Shown here: piece after piece, positions 18,092 through 25,525 of the stretch | Numbering within the stretch: the first letter of the stretch is position 1 | Layout: every line of letters starts with the position of its first letter | From: Sulfurovum sp. UBA12169 | GTDB taxonomy: Bacteria > Campylobacterota > Campylobacteria > Campylobacterales > Sulfurovaceae | DNA: 64,000 nt | Assembly: GCA_002742845.1 (NCBI GenBank) | Contig: DLUH01000005.1 | Span: 383,707 to 447,706, forward strand | Direction: 5' to 3' | Notes under the pieces: model-generated | Told to the model about the DNA's origin: nothing | Seen by the model: only the letters and a program-made list of their open reading frames with translations | The model's database searches: none | Made by a program: the position numbers and the translations under genes

Positions 18092-19279
18092 TCACACAAA
18101 CATCTGCTGTAACAGAGCTTTTTTAAACTGTTTTGTAGATTCTAGCTGTTGCTCTATCTGTGAGATTTTTGTGTCTAGCGATGAGAGAAAATTTGCTATT
18201 TTTGTTTGTTCTTCAATGGATGATGGAATTGTTATTTTTATACCGCCCATAGTGTTATTCATCAACTTTGGGTTTCCGACATAGGAAACATGTTTTTTAG
18301 TAACAGAGTTTAAAATTTCGGCTATAAACTGATTGGCGTATCCTTTATCGCTTTTCAATACGCCACATACATTTGTACAATAGAACTTCCCTCGTCTTAA
18401 GTTTGCATCTCCCGCATTCGCTCCGTCTGTTGTCCAAGTTATGCAATCTTCAAATAAATATTCATTGTAATAGCCAGTTAACCCATTATTTTTAGTTTGA
18501 GATGAATACACTGGATATTGAAAATCATCATTTTTTTCTTGTGACATCATAGGAACAGCAAGGACATTCCCTCGAGTTATTTCAAAAATTTGACTTATTT
18601 TCCTCTCAACCCACTCCGAAAACTCACCCCCATCATCATCTCTAAACCGAATCTCTTGAGAGAATATCTTCTGCATCACACCTTTTTTGTACTGCTCAAG
18701 GAGTGCTTTCTTTTTGGTGAGCTGTTCTATCTTGGTATCTACTGAGGTTAGGAATGATGCTATCTTTTCTTGCTCTTGTTTTGAGGGTAAAGGTATAGGC
18801 ATCTTTATAAAGTCATTATTAGTAATATTCATTCTATCGCTTCGTGCGCCATAATTTGCAATATTATTCATATACCTATGCCATTTTGTAGTATGAAAAT
18901 ACCTTTCTATAAAATCAAGATTTACAATTGTATCTTTTATTTTAAATACAGTATACAAGGGCGACATAACACCTGTGGCTAAATGATTTCTGTTTAATGG
19001 GCCTACCGGAGCAAAATTTGAAATTCTTGGATTGTAAATAAAATCATCTTTGTTGACAATATAATATCCTTCTAAATTATTTTGATTTGCTATGTCTTTA
19101 TCAAAGTAATCTCTTTGAGACACTATTCCATTAATTGCTGAATTTGTAAAAACTTCATTAGACTGATTATCTTTATTCTTTTTGGCACTTCGAAAAGAAA
19201 TACTTCCCAACCTCTTCTCTTCCCACTCTCCACTAAACTCTTTAAATCGTAACTTTGGCACATTCATCTTTTCGCTCAT
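18092..19279 (-). CDS. hsdS: Type I restriction enzyme specificity subunit HsdS
   Basis: HsdS sets the DNA sequence recognised by the R-M complex. The 395-residue protein has two target-recognition domains, each introduced by a WxExRLG/WVERKI-type element (about residues 18 and 210), and each followed by a conserved coiled-coil spacer (KQEQEKIASFLTSVDTKIEQ and EEQTKIANFLSSLDTKISQ). The start is the ATG of MSEKMNVPKLRF, 8 bp after the hsdM stop; an upstream in-frame TTG would overlap hsdM. Both half-domains look intact, so the target should be bipartite. Confidence 0.95.
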   Translation of the reverse strand: MSEKMNVPKLRFKEFSGEWEEKRLGSISFRSAKKNKDNQSNEVFTNSAINGIVSQRDYFDKDIANQNNLEGYYIVNKDDFIYNPRISNFAPVGPLNRNHLATGVMSPLYTVFKIKDTIVNLDFIERYFHTTKWHRYMNNIANYGARSDRMNITNNDFIKMPIPLPSKQEQEKIASFLTSVDTKIEQLTKKKALLEQYKKGVMQKIFSQEIRFRDDDGGEFSEWVERKISQIFEITRGNVLAVPMMSQEKNDDFQYPVYSSQTKNNGLTGYYNEYLFEDCITWTTDGANAGDANLRRGKFYCTNVCGVLKSDKGYANQFIAEILNSVTKKHVSYVGNPKLMNNTMGGIKITIPSSIEEQTKIANFLSSLDTKISQIEQQLESTKQFKKALLQQMFV

Positions 19280-19287
19280 CTCAAACC

Positions 19288-20850
19288 TCAAAACGGCGTA
19301 GCGATACCAAGCTCACCGCAAAACTTTGCAATGTTCTCATCTGTTAGCTTTATCTCGCTCTCTAGGGCTCTAAGGTCGTTGGATACAGCTTCAAGGTCAA
19401 TGGGCTCTTCCTCTTCAAAAGTATCTACATATCTAGGGATGTTTAAGTTGTAGTCATTCTCTTTTATCTCATCCATGGAAGCTAGGTACGAGTACTTCTC
19501 TATTTCACTTCGATTTTTGTACGTATCTACAATCTTTTCTATGTTCTCTTCAGTCATGTAGTTTTGGTTCTTCGCTTTCTCGAACTCATTGGAAGCATCG
19601 ATGAAAAGCACATTTTCAGAGTCCTCTCTACACTTTTTAAATACCAAGATACAAGTAGGAATAGTAGTACCATAAAAGATATTTGCAGGCAGCCCTATAA
19701 CGGCATCAAGGTAGTTTCTGTCTTCTATCAGGTACTTTCTTATATGCCCTTCAGCAGCTCCCCTAAAGAGTACCCCATGAGGAAGCACAACCGCCATAGT
19801 ACCGTTATCATCTAGGTGATGTATCATATGTTGTACAAACGCGAAGTCTGCTTTGCTTGAGGGAGCCAATTTTCCATATTGTGAAAATCTATCATCACTC
19901 ATGTGCAGAGGGTTTGCTGACCAGTTCGCTGAAAAAGGAGGATTGGCAACAATGGCTTCAAACTTATCATCCATGTGCTGAGGGTTCTCAAGTGTATCTT
20001 CTTGCTTGATGTCAAACTTTCTGTAATGGACATCGTGCATTATCATGTTCATACGGGCTAGGTTATAAGTGGTACGGTTAAGCTCTTGCCCGTAAAAGTT
20101 ACTCACATCTTCAACCTCTTTAGCAACACGCAAAAGAAGCGAACCACTCCCGCAGGTTGGGTCATACACTGATTTGAGTTTAGTTTTTTTGTTAGTGACT
20201 ATCTTTGCTAAGATTTTTGATACTTGTTGAGGAGTATAAAACTCCCCAGCCTTTTTACCAGCCCCAGAAGCGAACTGAGCAATTAAATATTCATAAGCAT
20301 CACCGAGTACATCTCTGTTGGTATTTTCAAGCTCAAAGTTAATCTTGTCAAGGTGAGATAGTACTTTTGAGATGAGAGTGTTTTTGGCTTCTTCTGTTTT
20401 ACCCAGTTTGGTAGAGGTCAAATCAAGGTCTTCAAACAGATGCCCAAAGTCATCTTCACTTTCATGTCCCATAGTGCTTTGCTCTATGTTCCTCAGTATC
20501 CCCGTAAGGTCTTCTAGGATGAAGTTATTTTTATCTGAGTTTCCTCTCTTGGCAACCGCAGAAAAAAGCTCAGAGGGCTTGAGAAAATAACCCAGTGACT
20601 CAATGGCATCTTCTTTGATAGCTTCAAGGATCTCTTTACCGTCTTCACTATTCTCATCAAGACTCGCATAAAGTAGTCCATCTTCTTTGAGTAGGTGGTC
20701 TGCATAGTTTTCTATCTTCTCAGAGAGGTACTTGTAAAAGATAAATCCAAGTATATAATCACGAAACTCATCAGCATCCATCTTGCCTCTAAGTGTATTC
20801 GCTATGTTCCAAAGTTGTTGTTCTAACGCTTTTTTTTGCTCTTCGCCCAT
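19288..20850 (-). CDS. hsdM: Type I restriction enzyme methyltransferase subunit HsdM
   Basis: HsdM methylates adenine within the HsdS target, using S-adenosylmethionine. The 520-residue protein has the N-terminal HsdM helical domain, the FYTPQQVSKIL segment, SAM motif I (DPTCGSGSLLL, near residue 222) and the catalytic motif IV NPPFSANW (near 295), which marks an N6-adenine methylase. It is the first gene of the hsdM-hsdS-fic-hsdR-GIY-YIG series; 313 bp of AT-rich sequence upstream probably holds its promoter. AGGGA precedes the ATG. Confidence 0.97.
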   Translation of the reverse strand: MGEEQKKALEQQLWNIANTLRGKMDADEFRDYILGFIFYKYLSEKIENYADHLLKEDGLLYASLDENSEDGKEILEAIKEDAIESLGYFLKPSELFSAVAKRGNSDKNNFILEDLTGILRNIEQSTMGHESEDDFGHLFEDLDLTSTKLGKTEEAKNTLISKVLSHLDKINFELENTNRDVLGDAYEYLIAQFASGAGKKAGEFYTPQQVSKILAKIVTNKKTKLKSVYDPTCGSGSLLLRVAKEVEDVSNFYGQELNRTTYNLARMNMIMHDVHYRKFDIKQEDTLENPQHMDDKFEAIVANPPFSANWSANPLHMSDDRFSQYGKLAPSSKADFAFVQHMIHHLDDNGTMAVVLPHGVLFRGAAEGHIRKYLIEDRNYLDAVIGLPANIFYGTTIPTCILVFKKCREDSENVLFIDASNEFEKAKNQNYMTEENIEKIVDTYKNRSEIEKYSYLASMDEIKENDYNLNIPRYVDTFEEEEPIDLEAVSNDLRALESEIKLTDENIAKFCGELGIATPF

Positions 20851-21163
20851 ATGCTTTTAGTCCCTGTTGTGTATACGTCTAAATATTTTACAGTAATTTA
20901 AAATAATGATGCTTTTTGCCTAGTATTTTTTTCAATTTTTATCAGTAATACGAAGATATGTTTCAAAGCACGCAATTTTTTACATAAATATGCACAAAAA
21001 AGAACAAAATCGTCACATTTTTTTAAGATGATTTGAAGAGTAGTGTAAATTTTAGCTCTTTTCAAACAGACACGAAAATAGCATTAAACACCGTAAATGC
21101 GTATACTTTTAAGGAGTTTTGCCTGTATTTTGTACCTAAAATTTGACACCTTTTCGCGAAGTT
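20851..21163. other. AT-rich gap upstream of hsdM
   Basis: No gene seen. It should contain the minus-strand promoter of the R-M operon, but I cannot single out one -10 box. Confidence 0.4.
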
Positions 21164-21418
21164 TTAAAAATTTTCTTTTTTGAAGGTTTTCAATAGGCTT
21201 TTTACTCTCTGGATATTACCTTCAGATGTATTAATAAAATAGGCAGTATGACGACCTATAAAGCTTGGAACACTAATAACATTTACTTTATATTTATGCC
21301 TAAGTTCATAGATTTCATTGCGTACCCTTGAACTAGTACCGTCAAGCTTACAAAAATGTCCTAATACGATGTCTCCATGATGCAAAGCTTTAAGTACCAA
21401 GTAAATCCTTTTTCTCAT
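21164..21418 (-). CDS. Small winged-helix DNA-binding-like protein
   Basis: An 84-residue basic protein starting at MRKRIYLVLKAL, with GGAG 5 nt upstream; a longer frame to 21472 has no good ribosome site. The pattern of a helix pair (IVLGHFCKLDGTSSRVRNEI) followed by a short basic beta hairpin (YKVNVISV...TAYFI) fits a winged helix similar to small HTH proteins carried near phage and plasmid replication genes. It lies downstream of the Rep-like gene and may regulate the element. The function is inferred from fold-like features only. Confidence 0.6.
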   Translation of the reverse strand: MRKRIYLVLKALHHGDIVLGHFCKLDGTSSRVRNEIYELRHKYKVNVISVPSFIGRHTAYFINTSEGNIQRVKSLLKTFKKENF

Positions 21419-21523
21419 GCTATCTCCTTTCCATTTTGTAAGTATTAATGCAAAATCGCTGTACACCCCCAAAATAGGGGCTTAGCTGGGTGTTGCTGTG
21501 TAAAAAAGTATTATTAACTTACG

Positions 21524-21537
21524 CGCGCGTACGCGCG
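21524..21537. repeat. Perfect CG-rich palindrome after the Rep-like gene
   Basis: A 14-bp perfect palindrome of alternating pyrimidine-purine (CGCGCGTACGCGCG), 3 bp past the stop of the Rep-like gene, in an AT-rich region. It could be a protein site, a Z-DNA-prone element or a cruciform or termination site. Confidence 0.6.
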
Positions 21538-21540
21538 AGG

Positions 21541-22221
21541 CTAAATCTTTTCTATCTTCACGCTTACCCCTGTAGCTTTTTTGATGCTCTTTTGTATCTT
21601 TTCCGAAAGTTTGTCCAAATCTTTTAATTTGTATCCTTTCAGGTATGAGCCTTTAAAGACAAACTCTAATCTCATCACTACATCATCATTTTTAATTTTC
21701 TCTTTTTTGAATTTGTTGTAAATTTTAATATCCATCTTTTGGTTAGCTCCTTTCTCTTTTGGTGTTTTCCAGTAGGTCGTAAGTCCGTACCTAAACGGTT
21801 TTCTATTCTTGGACAATGCCTTTATAATGCCTTTGGGTATCTCTTCCAAATAATCTAGGGCTATGTCTATCCTTGTAACTCGCGCATACATCAATTGGTT
21901 TTCTAACTCTCTAAACGTTTGAAGCAAGAGGCGGGAACGTTCATTATACCCGTGAAGCCCTGCAAATTCTAAAGTTTGCCTATTCGGTGTAACTGAAAAG
22001 GTTTTAAGCGGTAATCTCAATCCCAAATAGGTGTGTATAATCTTGGCTTCCTTGATGTTCTGTTTCAAAGATTGTCCAAACGCATCACTCCATAAAATAG
22101 GACTGAATACCGCTTTACTCTTTACAGTTTGTACGCTATAATCTTGATGGTAAATGAAGACCGCTTCCAGCTGTTCTGCGCTAAGGTTTAGAGAGTCTAT
22201 TTTAGCTCTCTTGTACCTCAT
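21541..22221 (-). CDS. Putative replication-initiator-like protein (Rep_trans/RstA-like)
   Basis: A 226-residue protein. Two conserved-looking blocks recall rolling-circle initiators of the Rep_trans/RstA group: RVTRIDIALDYLEEIP near residue 115 (acidic residues on a strand) and a later DIKIYNKFKKE followed by MRLEFVFKG. A strong match to a named family cannot be proven here. Its start overlaps the upstream small gene by 20 bp, and that gene overlaps the Xis-like gene, so the three form one operon. Its presence suggests that the excised island may replicate. A phage-type replication protein is the main alternative. Confidence 0.55.
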   Translation of the reverse strand: MRYKRAKIDSLNLSAEQLEAVFIYHQDYSVQTVKSKAVFSPILWSDAFGQSLKQNIKEAKIIHTYLGLRLPLKTFSVTPNRQTLEFAGLHGYNERSRLLLQTFRELENQLMYARVTRIDIALDYLEEIPKGIIKALSKNRKPFRYGLTTYWKTPKEKGANQKMDIKIYNKFKKEKIKNDDVVMRLEFVFKGSYLKGYKLKDLDKLSEKIQKSIKKATGVSVKIEKI

Positions 22222-22534
22222 AAGTATAGGGCTTCATGAGTGCCCTTACTTTGGCTTTAAAGTTCTTGTCCAGTCGATAAATACCGATACTGACTTTTTT
22301 GCCATTTCTTTTTGTGACTTCTTTTGTTTCAGTATAAAAAATAATATCTTTTACATAGTCATAATCCACTCTCAATAAAATAGAAAGTTTTATTCTTATT
22401 CGCTTTCTGATTACATCTGCTAAATTGATGTGCTCAAATATTTCTTTGGAATAAAAGCTACATAGTCTATTATCATCATTGAGTGCCATTGATAGAATAC
22501 GCTTTTCAAGCGGTGTGAAATTGATATTTTTCAT
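22202..22534 (-). CDS. Small unknown protein in the Xis-Rep operon
   Basis: A 110-residue basic protein. It begins MKNINFTPLEKRILSMAL, which looks like a helical N-terminus, and ends in a basic stretch after YTETKEVTKRNGKK. I do not recognise the family. It overlaps the Xis-like stop by 4 bp (ATGA) and the Rep-like start by 20 bp, which shows translational coupling of all three. It probably assists replication or its control. Only the coupling is directly visible. Confidence 0.65.
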   Translation of the reverse strand: MKNINFTPLEKRILSMALNDDNRLCSFYSKEIFEHINLADVIRKRIRIKLSILLRVDYDYVKDIIFYTETKEVTKRNGKKVSIGIYRLDKNFKAKVRALMKPYTYEVQES

Positions 22535-22728
22535 TTTTCACCCTCGATTGCAACCATGTTCGCTTCAATAAAGGCTTCAATATCGCTTCTTTTGTAGCGT
22601 ATGTATTTTCCGATTTTAGAATAAGGCAGATTGATATTTGCCATTCTCCATTTTGCCAGCGTGCTTTTACTAATAAAGTACTTTTCGGTAACTAGGTGTG
22701 GTGTAAAATATTCTTCTTGAATATTCAT
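22531..22728 (-). CDS. AlpA/excisionase-like helix-turn-helix protein
   Basis: A 65-residue protein of the MerR-like HTH_17 type. The sequence FTPHLVTEKYFISKSTLAKWR fits the helix-turn-helix and LPYSKIGKYIRYKRSDIEAFI the short wing that typifies AlpA and Xis proteins. Such proteins bend DNA at attachment sites to favour excision or activate the integrase. A strong AGGAGA precedes the start. It opens the operon with the 110-residue unknown and the Rep-like protein. An inverted repeat 138 bp upstream may be its operator. Confidence 0.8.
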   Translation of the reverse strand: MNIQEEYFTPHLVTEKYFISKSTLAKWRMANINLPYSKIGKYIRYKRSDIEAFIEANMVAIEGEK

Positions 22729-23074
22729 GTTTATTTCTCCTAATAATTAAATTAGGAAGACGGCGGGGGTGTTCGTGAGTCCGTGGCAAGCATTGTTACT
22801 TTGACTATAAGCACAAAGAATTACACTAAACGTAATTTTTTTAACAATAGGCTAAGTTTCTATCGTGTACAATTTGTACAAATGGTAGTTTAATTACTAT
22901 TTTGACGAAAACTTTCCAATCAGTTATATCTTATAGTCGCCAAACTTGAAAAGATATAATGACTTTCAGGACTCGCGGTAAACCTTTTACTGCCTTCCTG
23001 AGTGTATTATAATGGAAAAGTAATTGTTTTTATTTGATTTATTTCAAAGTAAAGTAATAATTCCCTTGTTGCTT
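22729..23074. other. Regulatory gap between integrase and the Xis-Rep operon
   Basis: About 345 bp without a gene. It holds a perfect 7-1-7 inverted repeat (22866-22880) and an imperfect hairpin near 22968-23000. It should contain the promoter of the Xis-Rep operon and the integrase 3' flank. Confidence 0.5.
22866..22880. promoter_or_regulatory. Inverted-repeat operator candidate
   Basis: TGTACAA-T-TTGTACA, perfect dyad symmetry, upstream of the Xis-Rep operon. The central 11 bases (TACAATTTGTA) recur in the nrdA leader at 37933-37943. Confidence 0.5.
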
Positions 23075-24364
23075 TTATTCCACGTCCTCAAAATCAACGT
23101 CTATAACCTCATCTATCTTTTTATAGCCCTCTTGGCTGCTTTTGTAGTGATTGATAGATAGATACTTGTTAATCGTGTTCACGTCTTTATGTCCCAATAT
23201 CCCGCTCAAAACAACCGCTTCTGTTTTTTGTTCTGCCAGCATGGATACTAAAATGTTCCGCATGTAGTGTGGGCTTAGCTTATCAAATTTTTCAAGTTCG
23301 AGATTTGCAAAGATCAATCCTTTTTTCGTTCCGTTGTATCGCTCTAAAATCTCTTTTAATTCGCCCGTAAAGGTATCGTTCCATCTTAACCCCTCTATGT
23401 ATTCAATCTTCTTTTCTTTGGCTTTAAGCACCGTGTAGGCTTGATATAACGGGTTATCGTTGCAATGCTTCAAAGCAAGATACTTAATGAGATTTCTCAT
23501 CTGCCTATCAATGTTTGATATTTTTTTTCCAGTCGTCGGGCTTTTAAACACTAAGCCTCTTTTGGTATCGTTTATTTTTAATAGCGGCTCTTTGATAAAA
23601 GACGGTAATTCGTATTTTTGTTTATCGTCGTTTTTTGTATCCTCTATCCAGTAGTAATTATTTGTAAAGTCGATATTCTCCCATTTAAGCGTTAATACTT
23701 CTGTCTTTCTTCTGCCAGTAAAGCTAAACAAAAAGAGGGCTTTATAAAATGGCTCATCCTTGTATAGCGTGATGATGCCTTGATACACTTGGTTGAATAG
23801 TTCTGTCGCATCTGTGACTATCTTCTTTTGGTTTGGCACTTTTACCGTTATCCATGCCGCGGGGTCTTCCTTTAAGTATTTATTTTTCATGGCAAATCTA
23901 AAAAGGGGCTTCAGCACTTCCAGTACGGTCTTTTGTGTTCGCGGTTTTAACCCTCGTTCTCCCATATCATGCAAAATCTTTTTAATGTCCATTTCTCTTA
24001 ATTTGTCTATCTTCTTTTTTCCGATAGCGTTCTTGATGTAGAGGTTATAAATATACTGTTGCTTTTTTGTCCATGATTTCGTTTTATCCAGCGTTTCAAA
24101 GTAAAAATCAAAGAGCTTATCAAGGTTAATATTTGATGATGAGGTGTAGCCCGCTTCAATGTCTGTTTTAATCCGTTCGAGTTTGTCTTTTGCTTTTTTG
24201 TCCGTTAGTTTGTCGGTTTCGCTGTGTCCTAAAATCTTTTTTTGTAATTTTCCGTCTATTTTGCACCACATGAGATATTTATATCCCTTTGTGTTGTCTT
24301 TGGTTTTACTTTTATAAAGGCCAGGATATTTTGTCTGCTTAAAGTCTTTTAAATCAATAGCCAT
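23075..24364 (-). CDS. int: Tyrosine recombinase (island integrase)
   Basis: The enzyme inserts and excises the island at tRNA-Leu. The 429-residue protein has an N-terminal arm-binding region, a SAM-like core-binding domain (about residues 75-160) and a catalytic domain with FTGRRKTEVLTLKWENID (first Arg), SPHYMRNILVSML (HxxR) and LGHKDVNTINKYL (His and the catalytic Tyr). The start is ATG 24364 with AGAGG 7 nt upstream; an ATG five codons earlier is possible. Two GGGGATAC repeats lie directly upstream, then attR, so the gene sits at the end away from the intact tRNA. Confidence 0.95.
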   Translation of the reverse strand: MAIDLKDFKQTKYPGLYKSKTKDNTKGYKYLMWCKIDGKLQKKILGHSETDKLTDKKAKDKLERIKTDIEAGYTSSSNINLDKLFDFYFETLDKTKSWTKKQQYIYNLYIKNAIGKKKIDKLREMDIKKILHDMGERGLKPRTQKTVLEVLKPLFRFAMKNKYLKEDPAAWITVKVPNQKKIVTDATELFNQVYQGIITLYKDEPFYKALFLFSFTGRRKTEVLTLKWENIDFTNNYYWIEDTKNDDKQKYELPSFIKEPLLKINDTKRGLVFKSPTTGKKISNIDRQMRNLIKYLALKHCNDNPLYQAYTVLKAKEKKIEYIEGLRWNDTFTGELKEILERYNGTKKGLIFANLELEKFDKLSPHYMRNILVSMLAEQKTEAVVLSGILGHKDVNTINKYLSINHYKSSQEGYKKIDEVIDVDFEDVE

Positions 24365-24382
24365 TTTTTTACCTCTCATTTG

Positions 24383-24474
24383 GGGGATACTTTGGGGGAT
24401 ACCAGCATGCGGAATTATTATACATTCTAAGAAATTAATATAAACTTCAAAGCCCGTAAATACGTGGGGTTTTA
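24383..24474 (+). repeat. Right-end paired repeats (putative integrase arm sites)
   Basis: GGGGATAC at 24383-24390 and 24395-24402, same orientation and 12-bp period as at the left end. CAAAGCCC...GGGGTTTTA at 24448-24474 resembles 11436-11459. Confidence 0.65.
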
Positions 24475-24510
24475 CATGATGATAGATTGTAGTAAATCAA
24501 TAGTAACTAA

Positions 24511-24535
24511 GTTCGAGTCCTCTCATCCGCACCAT
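24511..24535 (+). repeat. attR: attR: 25-bp copy of the tRNA-Leu 3' end
   Basis: A perfect copy of 11408-11432 without the rest of the tRNA. It marks the right boundary of the island. Confidence 0.93.
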
Positions 24536-25068
24536 CTTATACTTCAATACAATCTAACAAAATCTAAAATATCTTATAAAATCCCCTTAAATACGAGCTT
24601 TGAAGCCTATTGTTAATTTATTACAGTCTAACTTAATTCAACAGAAGCTATAATTTTTTACGGTAACTCACGCCAATTCTAATCACAAGTGCAATTCCAC
24701 CTCAATCAAGCAGATAGAACTTTCGTAAATTCTTTTAATTTTTTGAATGTTGTTTTTTATTAGCCTCTCACAATTACTTCTCAGAAATTACACTTATTGT
24801 TAGATAAAATAAATCTCTTTGGCAGCTATGCCAAAAAACCCAAACTCTTGTAGGGCAGTGTGGGGGATGCATCATTTTGCTCAAAAAAAGAGTAAAGGTG
24901 CTTTTTGGAACACCAAAATGCCCAAAAATAATCTTTTTTCATCACAAAAAATATAAAACTTTACGACTTATGTGGTCGAGGTGAAGTTTTCGAGAATTTG
25001 CACAGGTGTAATTTCTTATCAAAAATAATAGTATAATGATTTTATTATTCCAATGTTAGGATGTGAGG
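24536..25068. other. Non-coding gap outside attR with inverted repeats
   Basis: No gene in 530 bp. An 11-bp inverted repeat pairs 24783-24793 with 25006-25016. A 13-bp segment at 24593-24605 is the inverse of 24446-24458 with one mismatch. This could be the scar of earlier insertions at the same tRNA. The downstream gene's promoter should be near 25030-25045. Confidence 0.4.
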
Positions 25069-25482
25069 ATGGATAAGACATTTGTTTTGTTTGTGGTTGT
25101 GGGGATAGGGTTTATTTATTTTATAACTTCTTTTATAGGCGAAATACAAAAAGAAGATGACAAATTTAGTAACACTGAATATGCACTGAAGCATAAATAT
25201 GATAAATATTACAGTTTAGATAGTGTAGGCAGAGATATTTTAATATTTGCGGATGCAGACGAAAAAATACAAATCGAAGCATGGCAACACAGCAAACTAA
25301 AAAAAGAATTTCTAAAGCTTTTCCCTGATTTTGGTGAAATGAAACGTTTTGCAAATGAAAGAATCAGGGGTGATTTGTTTCAGACAAAACTTTTAAATGT
25401 GATCAATGAAACAGAAGGTCAATTTTTTGAAGGTACATTAAACGCAGAACAAGCCAAACAAAAGCTTGACTTGTTGAAGTAG
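25069..25482 (+). CDS. Hypothetical membrane-anchored protein
   Basis: A 137-residue protein with one N-terminal membrane segment (FVLFVVVGIGFIYFITSFI) followed by a charged, mainly helical soluble part. The start is the ATG of MDKTF with AGGA upstream; an in-frame GTG two codons earlier is less likely. I do not recognise a family. It is the first chromosomal gene after the island and converges with the OmpA-like lipoprotein gene across a shared terminator. A leader-peptidase site is not obvious, so it is more likely anchored than secreted. Confidence 0.7.
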   Translation: MDKTFVLFVVVGIGFIYFITSFIGEIQKEDDKFSNTEYALKHKYDKYYSLDSVGRDILIFADADEKIQIEAWQHSKLKKEFLKLFPDFGEMKRFANERIRGDLFQTKLLNVINETEGQFFEGTLNAEQAKQKLDLLK

Positions 25483-25497
25483 TTTTTATTTAGACTG

Positions 25498-25525
25498 GAT
25501 CCTTGTGCTATTGGTAGCAAGGATC
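25498..25525. terminator. Bidirectional terminator between convergent genes
   Basis: A perfect 8-bp stem, GATCCTTG at 25498-25505 and CAAGGATC at 25518-25525. The stop of the OmpA-like gene lies in the loop. Confidence 0.65.

Larger units (their letters stand above)
11408..24535. mobile_element. Integrative genomic island in tRNA-Leu with a type I R-M operon
   Basis: About 13.1 kb bounded by a perfect 25-bp direct repeat of the tRNA-Leu 3' end (11408-11432 and 24511-24535). It contains a tyrosine integrase at the distal end, an AlpA/Xis-like protein, a Rep-like protein, and cargo: hsdM, hsdS, fic, hsdR and a GIY-YIG gene plus two small envelope proteins. All recognised genes are on the minus strand. 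Paired repeats inside both ends look like integrase arm sites. No conjugation, capsid or terminase gene is visible, so it would need a helper to move between cells or is a satellite or integrating plasmid. Confidence 0.92.
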
